DNA of 64,000 nt from Salegentibacter sp. R32 (GTDB lineage: Bacteria > Bacteroidota > Bacteroidia > Flavobacteriales > Flavobacteriaceae), in contig NZ_RXOM01000010.1 in NCBI RefSeq assembly GCF_008692195.1, positions 1 through 64,000 on the forward strand. The letters are read 5' to 3'. The translations under genes were made by a program, and so were the position numbers. This document shows, in pieces, positions 7,322 through 16,299 of the stretch (the first letter of the stretch is position 1; every line of letters begins with the position of its first letter). Under the pieces are notes generated by a model that worked only from the letters and a program-made list of their open reading frames with translations, was not told the DNA's origin and did not search any database.

Positions 7322-8581
7322 GTGGCCAAGAAAGATCCTTACGCAGCGCTCCGCTATCGGGAATTCAATATATTTCTATTGCTTCGTTTTGCCATGGTAT
7401 TTGCATGGTCTATGCAATTTGTCGTGATAGAGTGGGAGGTGTATAGTTTGACTAAAAATCCGCTATCCTTGGGGTTAATTGGACTCATGGAAGTAATTCC
7501 CGCAGTTTCCTTAGCTTTATTTGCCGGGCACGTGGTAGATCAAAAAGAAAAACGTAGTCTCTTGTTTAAATGTCTTTTTGGGTTTTCGGTGATTAGTATA
7601 GGTTTGTTTTTATTAACATGGCCTGCTTTTACCGATGGCCTTCCTACCCATACCATTTTATATACCATTTATTTTTTCGTTTTTTTAGGAGGTATTGTTC
7701 GGGCTTTTATGGGACCTACCATTTTTTCACTCTTTGCCCTAATTGTTCCTAAAAAAGTGTATCCCAATGCGGCCACATGGAGCAGTTCGGTCTGGCAAAT
7801 GGGCGCAGTATTGGGACCGGCATTAGCAGGTTTTTCTATTAATTGGATTGGGGTGCATTGGTCTATGTGTTTAATTTTTGGGTTTTCGCTCGTGGCGCTT
7901 ATTAGTTTATCTCAAATTGCTACCAAACCTATTTTAAATCCTAAGTTGGGGGAAAATGTATTTAAAAGTTTACGGGAAGGTGTAAAATTTGTTTTTCAGA
8001 CCAAAGTGATTTTAGGTGCGCTTACCTTAGATATGATTGCCGTACTTTTTGGAGGTGCCGTGGCACTTTTACCGGTCTTTGCCCAAGATATTTTAAAAGT
8101 AGGTTCCCAAGGCTTTGGTATTTTAAGAGCTGCCCCAGCGGTGGGCGCTTTATTAATGATGTTTACGTCGGCCTATTTTCCGCTTCATAGAAAAGCCGGG
8201 TTAAAATTATTGGCAGCCGTATTTGGGTTTGGGGTTTGTATGATTGTATTTGGACTTTCTACGTTCTTTTGGTTATCGGTATTGGCCTTATTTGCCAGCG
8301 GAGTTACCGATGGTATTTCCATGATTATTAGGCAAACCATTTTACAAATAAAAACACCGGACCATATGCGAGGTAGGGTAGCTTCGGTAAATTCGATGTT
8401 TGTAGGTTCTTCTAATGAACTGGGGGCTTTTGAGAGCGGAATTACCGCCAAATTGATGGGAACTGTTACCGCCGTAGTATTTGGAGGGAGTATGACCTTA
8501 ATTACGGTGCTTACTACCGGAGCATTATTACCTAAATTAAGAAAGCTGAATATTGAAGAAGATGTAGAGGGAAATACTTAA
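7322..8581 (+). CDS. MFS transporter, MFS_3/EntS-like
   Basis: 419 residues with about 12 predicted membrane helices and the typical cytoplasmic loop GHVVDQKEKRS between helices 2 and 3. The late-domain motif RGRVASVNSMFVGSSNELG is characteristic of the EntS/MFS_3 branch, which exports small molecules such as siderophores or drugs. The start is GTG at 7322, six bases after the hydrolase stop; a Crp-family regulator starts 16 bases after its own stop. Substrate unknown. Confidence 0.88.
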   Translation: MAKKDPYAALRYREFNIFLLLRFAMVFAWSMQFVVIEWEVYSLTKNPLSLGLIGLMEVIPAVSLALFAGHVVDQKEKRSLLFKCLFGFSVISIGLFLLTWPAFTDGLPTHTILYTIYFFVFLGGIVRAFMGPTIFSLFALIVPKKVYPNAATWSSSVWQMGAVLGPALAGFSINWIGVHWSMCLIFGFSLVALISLSQIATKPILNPKLGENVFKSLREGVKFVFQTKVILGALTLDMIAVLFGGAVALLPVFAQDILKVGSQGFGILRAAPAVGALLMMFTSAYFPLHRKAGLKLLAAVFGFGVCMIVFGLSTFFWLSVLALFASGVTDGISMIIRQTILQIKTPDHMRGRVASVNSMFVGSSNELGAFESGITAKLMGTVTAVVFGGSMTLITVLTTGALLPKLRKLNIEEDVEGNT

Positions 8582-8597
8582 CCAAAAAGACGTTTAG

Positions 8598-9170
8598 ATG
8601 CCTATTGAAATTATTCAACATATACGTAAGGTCATTGATTTATCTGACCAAGAAGCAGAAGAATTTGGCAGCATTCTTTTGGAGAAAAAGTTGAAAGCAA
8701 AATCCTATTTAATTCAGCCCGGTGATCAAGTATCGGAAGAATTTTATGTGGTGAAAGGCTGTTTGATTGCTTATTGTTTAGATGACTTCGGAAATAAACA
8801 TATTTTACAGTTTGCCATTGAAGATTGGTGGATTAGTGATTTTGAAGCATTTTTTAATGACCTACCGGCCAAACTTTTTGTAGAAGCTGTGGAAGATTGT
8901 GAATTATTGGGCATTCAGAAAAGTTCCTTAGAAACCCTCTTCAAACGAATCCCTAAGTTTGAACGCTTTTTCAGGATAAAAACTACCAATGCTTTCGTGG
9001 CGTTAAGAACCCGTATTCTTTCTTCGCTTCAAAAAAACGCGAAAGAACGTTACTTGGAATTTTGCGAACTCTATCCTGACGTAGAAAAACGATTGCCCAA
9101 TTATCATATTGCCAATTATCTGGGACTACAACCGGAAAGCTTAAGCCGAATTAGAAAAGAGTTGATGTAG
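8598..9170 (+). CDS. Crp/Fnr-family transcriptional regulator
   Basis: 190 residues. Residues about 25-115 form a cyclic-nucleotide-binding-like beta-roll (IQPGDQVSEEFYVVKGCL). The C-terminal helix-turn-helix ends LPNYHIANYLGLQPESLSRIRKEL. The Arg/Ser phosphate-binding signature of true cAMP receptors is not apparent, so the effector is unknown; this is the common short Bacteroidota Crp-like type. It is co-directional with the MFS gene (16-bp gap) and precedes the old yellow enzyme gene, which it may regulate (inference). Confidence 0.9.
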   Translation: MPIEIIQHIRKVIDLSDQEAEEFGSILLEKKLKAKSYLIQPGDQVSEEFYVVKGCLIAYCLDDFGNKHILQFAIEDWWISDFEAFFNDLPAKLFVEAVEDCELLGIQKSSLETLFKRIPKFERFFRIKTTNAFVALRTRILSSLQKNAKERYLEFCELYPDVEKRLPNYHIANYLGLQPESLSRIRKELM

Positions 9171-9230
9171 CTTAACATTTTTTAACGTACTTGGCTAACC
9201 TAAATCATTCTTCAATAAAAAAGTTGTGAT

Positions 9231-9238
9231 TAATTTTG
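9231..9238 (+). promoter_or_regulatory. Putative -7 box (TAATTTTG)
   Basis: TAnnTTTG match 25 bases before the ATG of the old yellow enzyme gene, in the 92-bp gap after the Crp-like gene. Suggests this gene has its own promoter. Confidence 0.45.
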
Positions 9239-9262
9239 AAATAAAATTAAACGACTAAAATT

Positions 9263-10363
9263 ATGAGTAAAGACCAAGCTTTATTACAACCCTATAATTT
9301 AAATGGCCTAGAACTTCCTAATCGTGTGGTGATGGCACCTATGACGAGAAGTAGGGCAGATAACGAAGGGAATGTACCTATGGTAGATTTACACGGCGAA
9401 TATTACAAACAACGCGCTTCTGCAGGATTAATTATTTCTGAAGGTTCTCAAGTTTCTGAAGAAGCGGTAGGCTATATCCATACTCCGGGAATTTATACCG
9501 ATGCGCAAGTGGAAGCTTGGAAAAAAGTGAACGATATTGTTCATCAAGAAGGCGGAAGAATTTTTATTCAGCTATGGCATGTGGGGAGAATGTCTCATCC
9601 CGATTTCCACAACGGTAAAAAGCCGTTAGCTCCGTCAGCTATTAATCCAAATTCAAAATCATATACTCCGGAAGGTTTTAAAGATACGGTGACTCCACAA
9701 GAAATGACCTTGGAAGATATCAAACGAACTGTTCAGGATTTTAAAAAAGCAGCTGAAAATGCGGTAAAAGCTGGATTTGATGGAGTTGAAATTCATTCTT
9801 CCAACGGATATTTATTTCATCAGTTTTTTAATGGGACTTCCAATACGCGTGAAGATGAATACGGCGGAAGTATCGAGAACCGCGCCCGTTTTCTTTTTGA
9901 GGTATTAGAGGAAGTAAAAAAGGTAATCCCTGAACGTAAAATAGGACTTCGTTTAAATCCGTCTCTGAATGGAATTTTCGGAATGACCATGGATGAAGAA
10001 ACCATTCCAACGTTCGATTATATTGTAAATAAGTTGAATGATTACGATTTAGCTTACGTTCATTTATCGGAACCGTTTAATGATGTATCAGATATTCCTT
10101 ATGCGGTAGAAAATATCGCGGAACATTACCGACCTATCTACAAAGGAACCTTAATGATCAATGCCGGTTTTGACCAAGAAAAAGGAAACAAAGTAATTGA
10201 AAAAGGAAATGCCGATTTGGTAGCTTATGGAAAACCTTATATTTCTAACCCAGATTTGGTAGAACGTTTTGAACAAGGGGTAGAACTAAGTGATTGGGAT
10301 GAAGATACTTTTTATGTCCCCGGTAAGAAAGGATATACCGATTATCCTAAGAAAACTAAATAA
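9263..10363 (+). CDS. Old yellow enzyme family alkene reductase
   Basis: 366 residues, full length for the NemA/OYE family of FMN-dependent, NAD(P)H-using ene-reductases in the cytosol. Seen: MAPMTRSRAD near the N-terminus, FIQLWHVGRMSH, the substrate-anion pair in GVEIHSSNGYLFHQFFNGTSN (the classic His-His is His-Ser/Asn here), the R-E-D-E-YGGSIENR loop and GLRLNPS. Reduces activated C=C bonds of quinones, enones or nitro compounds. A likely own promoter at 9231 and a bidirectional terminator at 10370 make it a single-gene unit. Confidence 0.93.
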   Translation: MSKDQALLQPYNLNGLELPNRVVMAPMTRSRADNEGNVPMVDLHGEYYKQRASAGLIISEGSQVSEEAVGYIHTPGIYTDAQVEAWKKVNDIVHQEGGRIFIQLWHVGRMSHPDFHNGKKPLAPSAINPNSKSYTPEGFKDTVTPQEMTLEDIKRTVQDFKKAAENAVKAGFDGVEIHSSNGYLFHQFFNGTSNTREDEYGGSIENRARFLFEVLEEVKKVIPERKIGLRLNPSLNGIFGMTMDEETIPTFDYIVNKLNDYDLAYVHLSEPFNDVSDIPYAVENIAEHYRPIYKGTLMINAGFDQEKGNKVIEKGNADLVAYGKPYISNPDLVERFEQGVELSDWDEDTFYVPGKKGYTDYPKKTK

Positions 10364-10369
10364 CCTAAA

Positions 10370-10397
10370 AAAAGCGAGCTTTAGCCGGCTCGCTTTT
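10370..10397. terminator. Bidirectional terminator
   Basis: AAAAGCGAGC and GCTCGCTTTT pair over 10 bp around an 8-base loop between two converging genes; A- and T-runs on the two sides serve both strands. Confidence 0.8.
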
Positions 10398-10400
10398 AAT

Positions 10401-11054
10401 TTACATTTTTCTCTTCTGATGTTTTTTCATCATTTTTTCTCTAGCAGATTTTAATTCTTCCTTAGAAAGATTCCCATCTGAATTGGTATCTATCTCACTA
10501 AAATGATCGATTAACATTTTATGTTCAGATTTTTCAACTTCTTCCTTGCTCAATAAATCATCTTTGTTTGTATCGATCATCTCAAAATGAGCTTTCATTT
10601 TTTCGTGATTTTGATTTCTCAAAGCCATTCTTTTTTGATGATGAGATTTTAATTCTTCTTTCGATAGAAGCTTATCATTATTTTTATCAATCTTTTCAAA
10701 GTTGTCACTTAAAAAGGGGTGTTTTGCCTTATTTGCTTCATCTTTACTAATTAATTTATCATTATTAGTATCTAAGGCAGCCAAGTGTTTTCTCGTTTTT
10801 AGTTTTCTTGCTTTTGTCTTAATTTCTGTTGAAGAAAGAAAACCATCTGCATCTTGATCTATTTTTTCAAAGTGTTTTACTAAATGTTTTTTATCACTTT
10901 TTTCAATTTCACTTTTAGATAGTTTGCCATCATTGTTCACATCTAATTGATGGAACATTTCCTTCATAGAAGCTTTATCTTCTACTGGTTTTTCTTGAGC
11001 TTGCGATATGGTAAACACTCCTGTTAACGCAAGTGTGAAAATTAATTTTTTCAT
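10401..11054 (-). CDS. Exported protein with six EF-hand calcium-binding loops
   Basis: 217 residues. Signal peptide MKKLIFTLALTGVFTISQAQ, then six EF-hand loops in tandem: LDVNNDGKLSKSEI, IDQDADGFLSSTEI, LDTNNDKLISKDEA, IDKNNDKLLSKEEL, IDTNKDDLLSKEEV, IDTNSDGNLSKEEL. Three loops have the usual Gly at position 6 and three have Lys or Asp there; all keep the acidic ligands at 1, 3, 5 and the final Glu, except loop 3 where Ala follows. The Lys/His-rich linkers and tail make it basic between loops. Probably a periplasmic calcium buffer or sensor; the role is unknown. Confidence 0.88.
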   Translation of the reverse strand: MKKLIFTLALTGVFTISQAQEKPVEDKASMKEMFHQLDVNNDGKLSKSEIEKSDKKHLVKHFEKIDQDADGFLSSTEIKTKARKLKTRKHLAALDTNNDKLISKDEANKAKHPFLSDNFEKIDKNNDKLLSKEELKSHHQKRMALRNQNHEKMKAHFEMIDTNKDDLLSKEEVEKSEHKMLIDHFSEIDTNSDGNLSKEELKSAREKMMKKHQKRKM

Positions 11055-11357
11055 AATCTAAGTTTTAAAATTCAGTTTTAGCAAAATCTATTATTGTGCC
11101 AAAAATATGTTTTTAGTGAAATTTAATGCTGTATATCCCATTAATCATTGTTTTTTTATATAGAATTAAGTGATTGTTATAGAGGTGTTTATGCTATTTT
11201 ACAGATTTTTATAATTGATGAAGCTCCAGTGGGTATCCATTTTATCGAAGTGCTAAGTGATATCTATAAAGAATTACAACTGATTTTGTAGGAAGCTTAA
11301 CTTTTCTTTATTAACTAAACCCTTCATCTTTTTATAAATTTAGAAATAAAAGCTAAC
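11055..11357. other. Divergent intergenic region, 303 bp
   Basis: Lies between the divergently transcribed EF-hand and dihydroxyacetone kinase genes and must hold both promoters. The closest -7 matches are imperfect (TAAATTTA near 11335 on plus; TAGATTTTG near 11085 on minus). No RNA gene, repeat element or clear operator seen. Confidence 0.4.
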
Positions 11358-12977
11358 ATGAAATTTTTTATAAACGATCCTCAGAAAGTAGTAGATGAAG
11401 GAATCGAAGGCCTTCTAACCGATCCAAAACTCACCAAACTTGATAATTTCCCAGAAATTCGGGTAGTACTTCGTAAAAATATAGATAAAAATAAAGTAGC
11501 TGTTATTTCAGGCGGAGGTTCTGGGCACGAACCGACACATGCAGGTTTCGTAGGTAAAGGAATGTTAACTGCCGCCGTTTGTGGTGATATTTTTGCTTCG
11601 CCCTCTGTCGATGCCGTACTTTCTGCCATTGTAGCTACTACCGGCGATAAAGGATGTTTGTTGATTATAAAAAATTACACTGGTGACCGATTAAATTTTG
11701 GTCTTGCCGCAGAGCAGGCTAGGGAAATGGGGTACAACGTGGAGACGGTTATCGTAGGAGACGATATTGCCTTAGGAGAAGATACCGAACAGCGCGGTCT
11801 AGCCGGCACCTTATTTGTTCATAAAGCAGCTGGATTTTTAGCGGAAGAAGGGAAATCTCTTGAAGAGGTAACAGATTTGGCCAAAAAAGTAGCTCAACAA
11901 GTGTATTCCATCGGATTGTCTTTAGAAGAAGGACAAAAATTTCAAAACCCGGAAGAATCCCGTTTAGATAAAGATGAAGCTGAGTTGGGACTGGGGATTC
12001 ATGGTGAGCCCGGGGTAGAAACCATTTCCATGGATAGTGCCGGAGCCTTAATGAAAAAAGCAACGGAGCAATTAAAAGAATATTTACCTTCAACAAAAGT
12101 AGAGTATGCTTTCATCCTTAATAATTTAGGAAGTGTAACTCCTCTTGAAATGAATGTTTTATTGAATGCTTTCCGGAAATCAGAATTAGCAGGACAAGTG
12201 GAGTTATTAATAGGACCTTCACAATTTATGACTTCCCTAAATATGAATGGTTTTTCACTTTCCCTCGTAGAATTAGATGAAGAAATAAAAAAAGCCTTAA
12301 CTGCTGAAGCAGAACCCGCTGCTTGGATGATTAGGGAATTCGGTAGTGTTAGTTCGATTACCAGTCCAGACTTGCCGGAAACACTTCCTTTCGAAGCTTC
12401 TACAAATGAAAAAGTAGAAAAAAGATTAAAAGCTATAACTGAAGAATTAATCGGTTTAAAAAAAGAATTAAATGAAATTGATGAAAAAGTAGGAGATGGT
12501 GATGCTGGTTCTACTTTTGCGGCCGGAGCGAAAAAATTACAAGAATTGATCCCCAAACTTCCCTTAGATAATTACGCTGAATTATTAATTAGTATCGGTC
12601 GAGTTTTAGCTAGGGAAACCGGAGGTTCCAGCGGGGTTTTACTTTCTTTAATGTTCACTAGGGCAGGAAATGCCTACAAAGAAAAAGAGCACTTAGGAAA
12701 AGCCTTCAATGAAGGTTTACAGAAAATGAAAGAATTTGGAGGGGCAGAAGAAGGACAACGAACGATGATTGATGCCTTACAACCAGCTTTTACGGTTTTA
12801 GCAGAAGATGGAGATTTAAAAACGGCTGCTGAAAAAGCCCGGGAAGGAGCAGAAAAGACTAAGGAAATCACTGATACCGAGTTTGGACGTTCTTCTTATC
12901 TATCTGAAAAATCTTTAAAAGACATCCCAGACCCCGGAGCCGAAGCCGTAGCTCGGGTTTTTGAGAAATTGGCCTAA
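11358..12977 (+). CDS. dhaK: ATP-dependent dihydroxyacetone kinase (DhaK-DhaL fusion)
   Basis: 539 residues. The N-terminal DAK1/DhaK domain (about 1-330) has GGGSGHEPTHAGFVGKG and His215 (GIHGEPGVE), the residue that holds dihydroxyacetone as a hemiaminal in this family. The C-terminal DAK2/DhaL domain (about 345-539) has the ATP-Mg motif KVGDGDAGSTF and ETGGSSGVLLS. Single-chain enzymes of this kind use ATP rather than PEP and make dihydroxyacetone phosphate for glycolysis. No glycerol dehydrogenase or PTS genes adjoin, so the source of substrate is unclear. It could also act on glyceraldehyde or as an FMN cyclase, as some homologues do. Confidence 0.94.
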   Translation: MKFFINDPQKVVDEGIEGLLTDPKLTKLDNFPEIRVVLRKNIDKNKVAVISGGGSGHEPTHAGFVGKGMLTAAVCGDIFASPSVDAVLSAIVATTGDKGCLLIIKNYTGDRLNFGLAAEQAREMGYNVETVIVGDDIALGEDTEQRGLAGTLFVHKAAGFLAEEGKSLEEVTDLAKKVAQQVYSIGLSLEEGQKFQNPEESRLDKDEAELGLGIHGEPGVETISMDSAGALMKKATEQLKEYLPSTKVEYAFILNNLGSVTPLEMNVLLNAFRKSELAGQVELLIGPSQFMTSLNMNGFSLSLVELDEEIKKALTAEAEPAAWMIREFGSVSSITSPDLPETLPFEASTNEKVEKRLKAITEELIGLKKELNEIDEKVGDGDAGSTFAAGAKKLQELIPKLPLDNYAELLISIGRVLARETGGSSGVLLSLMFTRAGNAYKEKEHLGKAFNEGLQKMKEFGGAEEGQRTMIDALQPAFTVLAEDGDLKTAAEKAREGAEKTKEITDTEFGRSSYLSEKSLKDIPDPGAEAVARVFEKLA

Positions 12978-12990
12978 TTAGAAAAAGAAG

Positions 12991-13067
12991 GAAGCTGTCT
13001 GAAGGATCAATTTTTGGCATCAGTAGATGCAAGTATGGCAAAGATTTGATATTCTCCAGACAGCTTC
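12991..13067 (+). terminator. Large structured hairpin after dhaK
   Basis: GAAGCTGTCTG (12991-13001) pairs perfectly with CAGACAGCTTC (13057-13067). The 55-base interior has further pairing (CATC-agta-GATG). There is no clean T-run, so it may be an RNA-stabilising 3' structure or a small element rather than a simple terminator. Confidence 0.45.
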
Positions 13068-13069
13068 TG

Positions 13070-13245
13070 TTAATTAACGTGAGTTCGATTTAAGAAAATT
13101 TCGGAGACTGAGTGAAATCTTTGTAAAAGATTTTGTATCGAAGTTTCCATTTTGGTAACATTTCGATACAAATTTTCCTTGAAAATTCACTCCATGATCC
13201 AAAATGCCTGCAAAAAACTTTTATATTGAACTCAGGTTAATTATA
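13070..13245 (+). repeat. Palindromic dispersed element, copy B
   Basis: Ends TAATTAAC-TGAGTTCGAT (from 13072) and ATTGAACTCAGGTTAATTA (to 13241) are inverted. The interior carries AGTGAAATCTTTG, AAAGATTTTGTATCGAAG, ATTTCGATACAAATTTTCC and TTCACTCCATGA, matching copies at 5688 and 16300. Non-coding. Confidence 0.7.
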
Positions 13246-13248
13246 AAT

Positions 13249-14667
13249 TTAAAGTTCTAAAGCCTTAATATGAATTATATTTTTTTTCTGATCTGAATAG
13301 CATAAGCGATAGGTAGTGTCTAAAAAGATCACACTTGTATTTTCTATTTTAAGATTCTTCTTCATTTTATCTATCCGTTCTTTATATTTTTCAATTTCTA
13401 TATCAGGATATTTCGTTTCAATATTTTTGATAGTTTGTTGCAACTGCAGCTCTTTATCTAAAACCAACGTATAAGAATGATCTTCTTCTTTCGTATATAA
13501 ATCATCTATTTCTAGAGAAGTAATGTTAGGGCCAAAACTTGTGGGTACTTGATTCATCATTTGTTGCTGCTGCATCTGCATCTGCATTTGCCATTGCATT
13601 TGCATATGCCAATGCATCCACCATAAATTATAATAGTTATAATTATTTCTGTTTACGTAGTCCATTCTTACGGCTAAGTTTCCATTTTTAGTTTCGTTAA
13701 TGGTAACAGTAGGTTTGTTTTTGTTTCTTCGGGAATCTCTTATAAAATCTTCCAGCTCTTCTTGATTTTCTGCCAAATAAGACAAATCTTTTTTTAAGGA
13801 AAGGTTCTTTAATAAATTTTCTTTTTCGGTATTAAAAACATTTAATTCAATATCTTCTTTACTTGAATTAAGAACAAATAATTGTTTGTTTTTTAAAAAT
13901 GAATTAGAGTTTTTTAATTTCTCCATTTCAGGAGTTTTAAATTCTTTTAATTCAAAATTATTTTCACCTTCTAAGCTAACGGAGAGTAAACTAATGTTTT
14001 GGTCGTCTTCCTCTTCATTAAAAACCAGATTGATTTTATTATCGCTATAATAAGCTTGAAAATTAGCAATGGATCCATTTTTTACAAATTCTTCAGTTTT
14101 AATAATTTGAGGATTTGATTCAAACATCTGGTCAAATTTATCCTCAAGTTCAGCAGGGATCTCTAAGTTTAATTCATTTATATTTTCTGAATTTGAAATT
14201 CGGGTGATACTTAGCTTATTTTCTTTTCGATCTGCTTTCATAAGCAGTGTTTCGTGATCTTGGGTAATAATATTTTTTGGCTTTTCTACATCTGTCACAA
14301 GTTTTCTTTTGGTAGAAAGTCCATCTAAATTTAGATCGTCTATAATTAATTGATTATCTTGAAAATTAATTAAGGTAAGTTGATCGTCATTTATATGAAA
14401 GGAAACCAATTCAGGTTCATCTTCGAAGCTTAGTATTGATAATTCATTCACCTTACCTTCTCGATTCATTAAAAATGGAACGACATCATATTTATTGGAA
14501 TTTTTATTTTTTGCAATAGCCATATGTAAACTTCTTTGGCCAGCAACCTTTACCGAAACTGTATTTTTCAGCTTATAAAATTCGGGTAAGGAATAAGAAA
14601 ATTCCTCTCTTTCAGAAGAATTAAAAAAAGAAACGAATAATGTAATAATTAAAATTTTTATTTTCAT
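13249..14667 (-). CDS. Exported protein with Met/Gln/Trp-rich tract, unknown function
   Basis: 472 residues with a short hydrophobic N-terminus (MKIKILIITLFVSFF), probably a signal peptide. The body is hydrophilic beta-like repeats (recurring L-x-I/V-D-x-L) that could be a propeller, though no family is recognised. Residues about 347-372 are an unusual tract, NLWWMHWHMQMQWQMQMQMQ and more Gln/Met, encoded by a run of hexanucleotides (catctg/catttg) at about 13553-13624. Met/His/Trp-rich tracts can bind copper(I), but that is only a suggestion. Flanked by element copy B on one side and serine dehydratase upstream; monocistronic. Confidence 0.7.
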   Translation of the reverse strand: MKIKILIITLFVSFFNSSEREEFSYSLPEFYKLKNTVSVKVAGQRSLHMAIAKNKNSNKYDVVPFLMNREGKVNELSILSFEDEPELVSFHINDDQLTLINFQDNQLIIDDLNLDGLSTKRKLVTDVEKPKNIITQDHETLLMKADRKENKLSITRISNSENINELNLEIPAELEDKFDQMFESNPQIIKTEEFVKNGSIANFQAYYSDNKINLVFNEEEDDQNISLLSVSLEGENNFELKEFKTPEMEKLKNSNSFLKNKQLFVLNSSKEDIELNVFNTEKENLLKNLSLKKDLSYLAENQEELEDFIRDSRRNKNKPTVTINETKNGNLAVRMDYVNRNNYNYYNLWWMHWHMQMQWQMQMQMQQQQMMNQVPTSFGPNITSLEIDDLYTKEEDHSYTLVLDKELQLQQTIKNIETKYPDIEIEKYKERIDKMKKNLKIENTSVIFLDTTYRLCYSDQKKNIIHIKALEL

Positions 14668-14743
14668 AAAGATTGATTTTATGCAAAAATAAAAATTTAA
14701 TCAAATAATAACTGATTCAAGTATGATTATTCAATGAAATAGT

Positions 14744-16177
14744 TTAACAATCCGATAAACTCACTTTAACCGCAAGCCCACCTTCTGAAGTTTCTTTGTA
14801 TTTAGAATTCATATCTTTGGCGGTATCCCACATTGTTTCAATTACTTTATCGAGTGGAACTTTCGCTTTAGTAGCATCGGTTTCTAAAGCAATTTCGGCA
14901 GCACTGATGGCTTTAATAGCTCCCATGGTATTTCTTTCAATACAGGGTACTTGTACCAATCCGGCAATGGGATCACAGGTTAATCCTAAATGATGTTCCA
15001 TGGCAATTTCACTGGCCATGAGAACTTGTTCAGGCGTTCCTCCCATTAATTCGGCTAAAGCGCCAGCAGCCATGGCAGAAGAAACCCCAATTTCAGCTTG
15101 ACAACCACCCATTGCTGCAGAAATAGTAGCTCCTTTTTTAAATAGACTTCCTATTTCTCCGGCCACCAATAAAAATTGTTTCACATGTTCAAAATTGGCT
15201 TCGTGGTTTTCGATGGTCATATAATACATCAATACTGCGGGAACCGTTCCGGCACTTCCGTTGGTGGGAGCGGTAACTACGCGACCAAGCGATGCGTTTA
15301 CTTCATTTACACTAAGCGCATAGCAGCTAACCCATTTTAAAATCTGTCTGAATTTGACTTCGGTTTTTCTAATCCCTTCCAGCCATTCTTGCGGATTGTT
15401 ATAAGCAACATCTCCTATTAATCGTTGATGCATGTTGTAACCTCTACGCTGAACTTGCAAACCGCCGGGTAATATCCCTTCGGTATGGCAACCGGTGTAC
15501 ATCGATTCTAGCATCACTTGCCAGATATCTTTTAAACCTTTAGTAATTTCTTCTTCAGTACGTAAAGATTTTTCATTTTCCAGAACAATCTCAGAGATTT
15601 TTTTACCTTCTTGATGACAATAGGCCAAAAGTTCAGTAGCTTTTTCTATAGGAAAGGGAAATTGTTCAAAATTTTCAATTTTCCTTTTCGCATTTTTACG
15701 TTCTTTTTTTACGACAAATCCGCCTCCAATAGAAAAGAAATATGAACTGGTTTTCTTGCCGTTGTTTAGTTTGGCGGAAAATTTGATTCCGTTCGGATGA
15801 AAATCTAGAAACTTTCTATTAAAAATAACTTGAGTTTCCGGATTGAAACTTACTTCAAATTCCCGATTAAATTTCAGTTTCTTTTCTTCTTTAATCGATT
15901 GAATCAAAGGTTCAATTTGATCTAAGTCCATCGTCACCGGGTCGTAACCACATAGACCTAAAATAGAAGCAATATCGGTGGCGTGACCTTTTCCGGTGAG
16001 GGAAAGCGAACCGTATAAATCTATTTTAATCTCTTCAACTAAATTAAACGTATCTTTCTTTTTCAATTCAGCAATCCAACGTTGCCCGGCACGCCAAGGT
16101 CCTAAAGTGTGAGAACTGGAAGGTCCCACACCAATTTTGAGCATATCAAAAACACTAATACATTCAATTTTCTTCAT
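14744..16177 (-). CDS. sdaA: L-serine dehydratase (L-serine ammonia-lyase), iron-sulfur type
   Basis: 477 residues from the ATG at 16177 (a GTG one codon earlier is also possible). Converts L-serine to pyruvate and ammonia in the cytosol. The N-terminal beta domain starts SVFDMLKIGVGPSSSHTLGPW. The C-terminal catalytic domain has the conserved AAMGGCQAEIGVSSAMAAGA and HHLGLTCDPIAGLVQVPCIERN, which carry the three Cys ligands of the [4Fe-4S] cluster that activates serine. Single-chain arrangement as in E. coli SdaA. Monocistronic; not linked to the sulfonolipid genes although both draw on the serine pool. Confidence 0.95.
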   Translation of the reverse strand: MKKIECISVFDMLKIGVGPSSSHTLGPWRAGQRWIAELKKKDTFNLVEEIKIDLYGSLSLTGKGHATDIASILGLCGYDPVTMDLDQIEPLIQSIKEEKKLKFNREFEVSFNPETQVIFNRKFLDFHPNGIKFSAKLNNGKKTSSYFFSIGGGFVVKKERKNAKRKIENFEQFPFPIEKATELLAYCHQEGKKISEIVLENEKSLRTEEEITKGLKDIWQVMLESMYTGCHTEGILPGGLQVQRRGYNMHQRLIGDVAYNNPQEWLEGIRKTEVKFRQILKWVSCYALSVNEVNASLGRVVTAPTNGSAGTVPAVLMYYMTIENHEANFEHVKQFLLVAGEIGSLFKKGATISAAMGGCQAEIGVSSAMAAGALAELMGGTPEQVLMASEIAMEHHLGLTCDPIAGLVQVPCIERNTMGAIKAISAAEIALETDATKAKVPLDKVIETMWDTAKDMNSKYKETSEGGLAVKVSLSDC

Positions 16178-16299
16178 CACAAGACTAAAATTTTAAATCT
16201 CATTGAAATTTTCGCAAATATGACAGAAATTTTTGAGCTTTCCATAATGTGCGGAATAAATCTTCTGTAAATCTAATAGTATTTTTTTCTTAGATGAAG

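Noticed and set aside
11999-12556. 185-codon frame antisense to dhaK
   Set aside because: Shadow of a real gene: Ser/Phe/Lys-rich low-information peptide opposite a conserved kinase.
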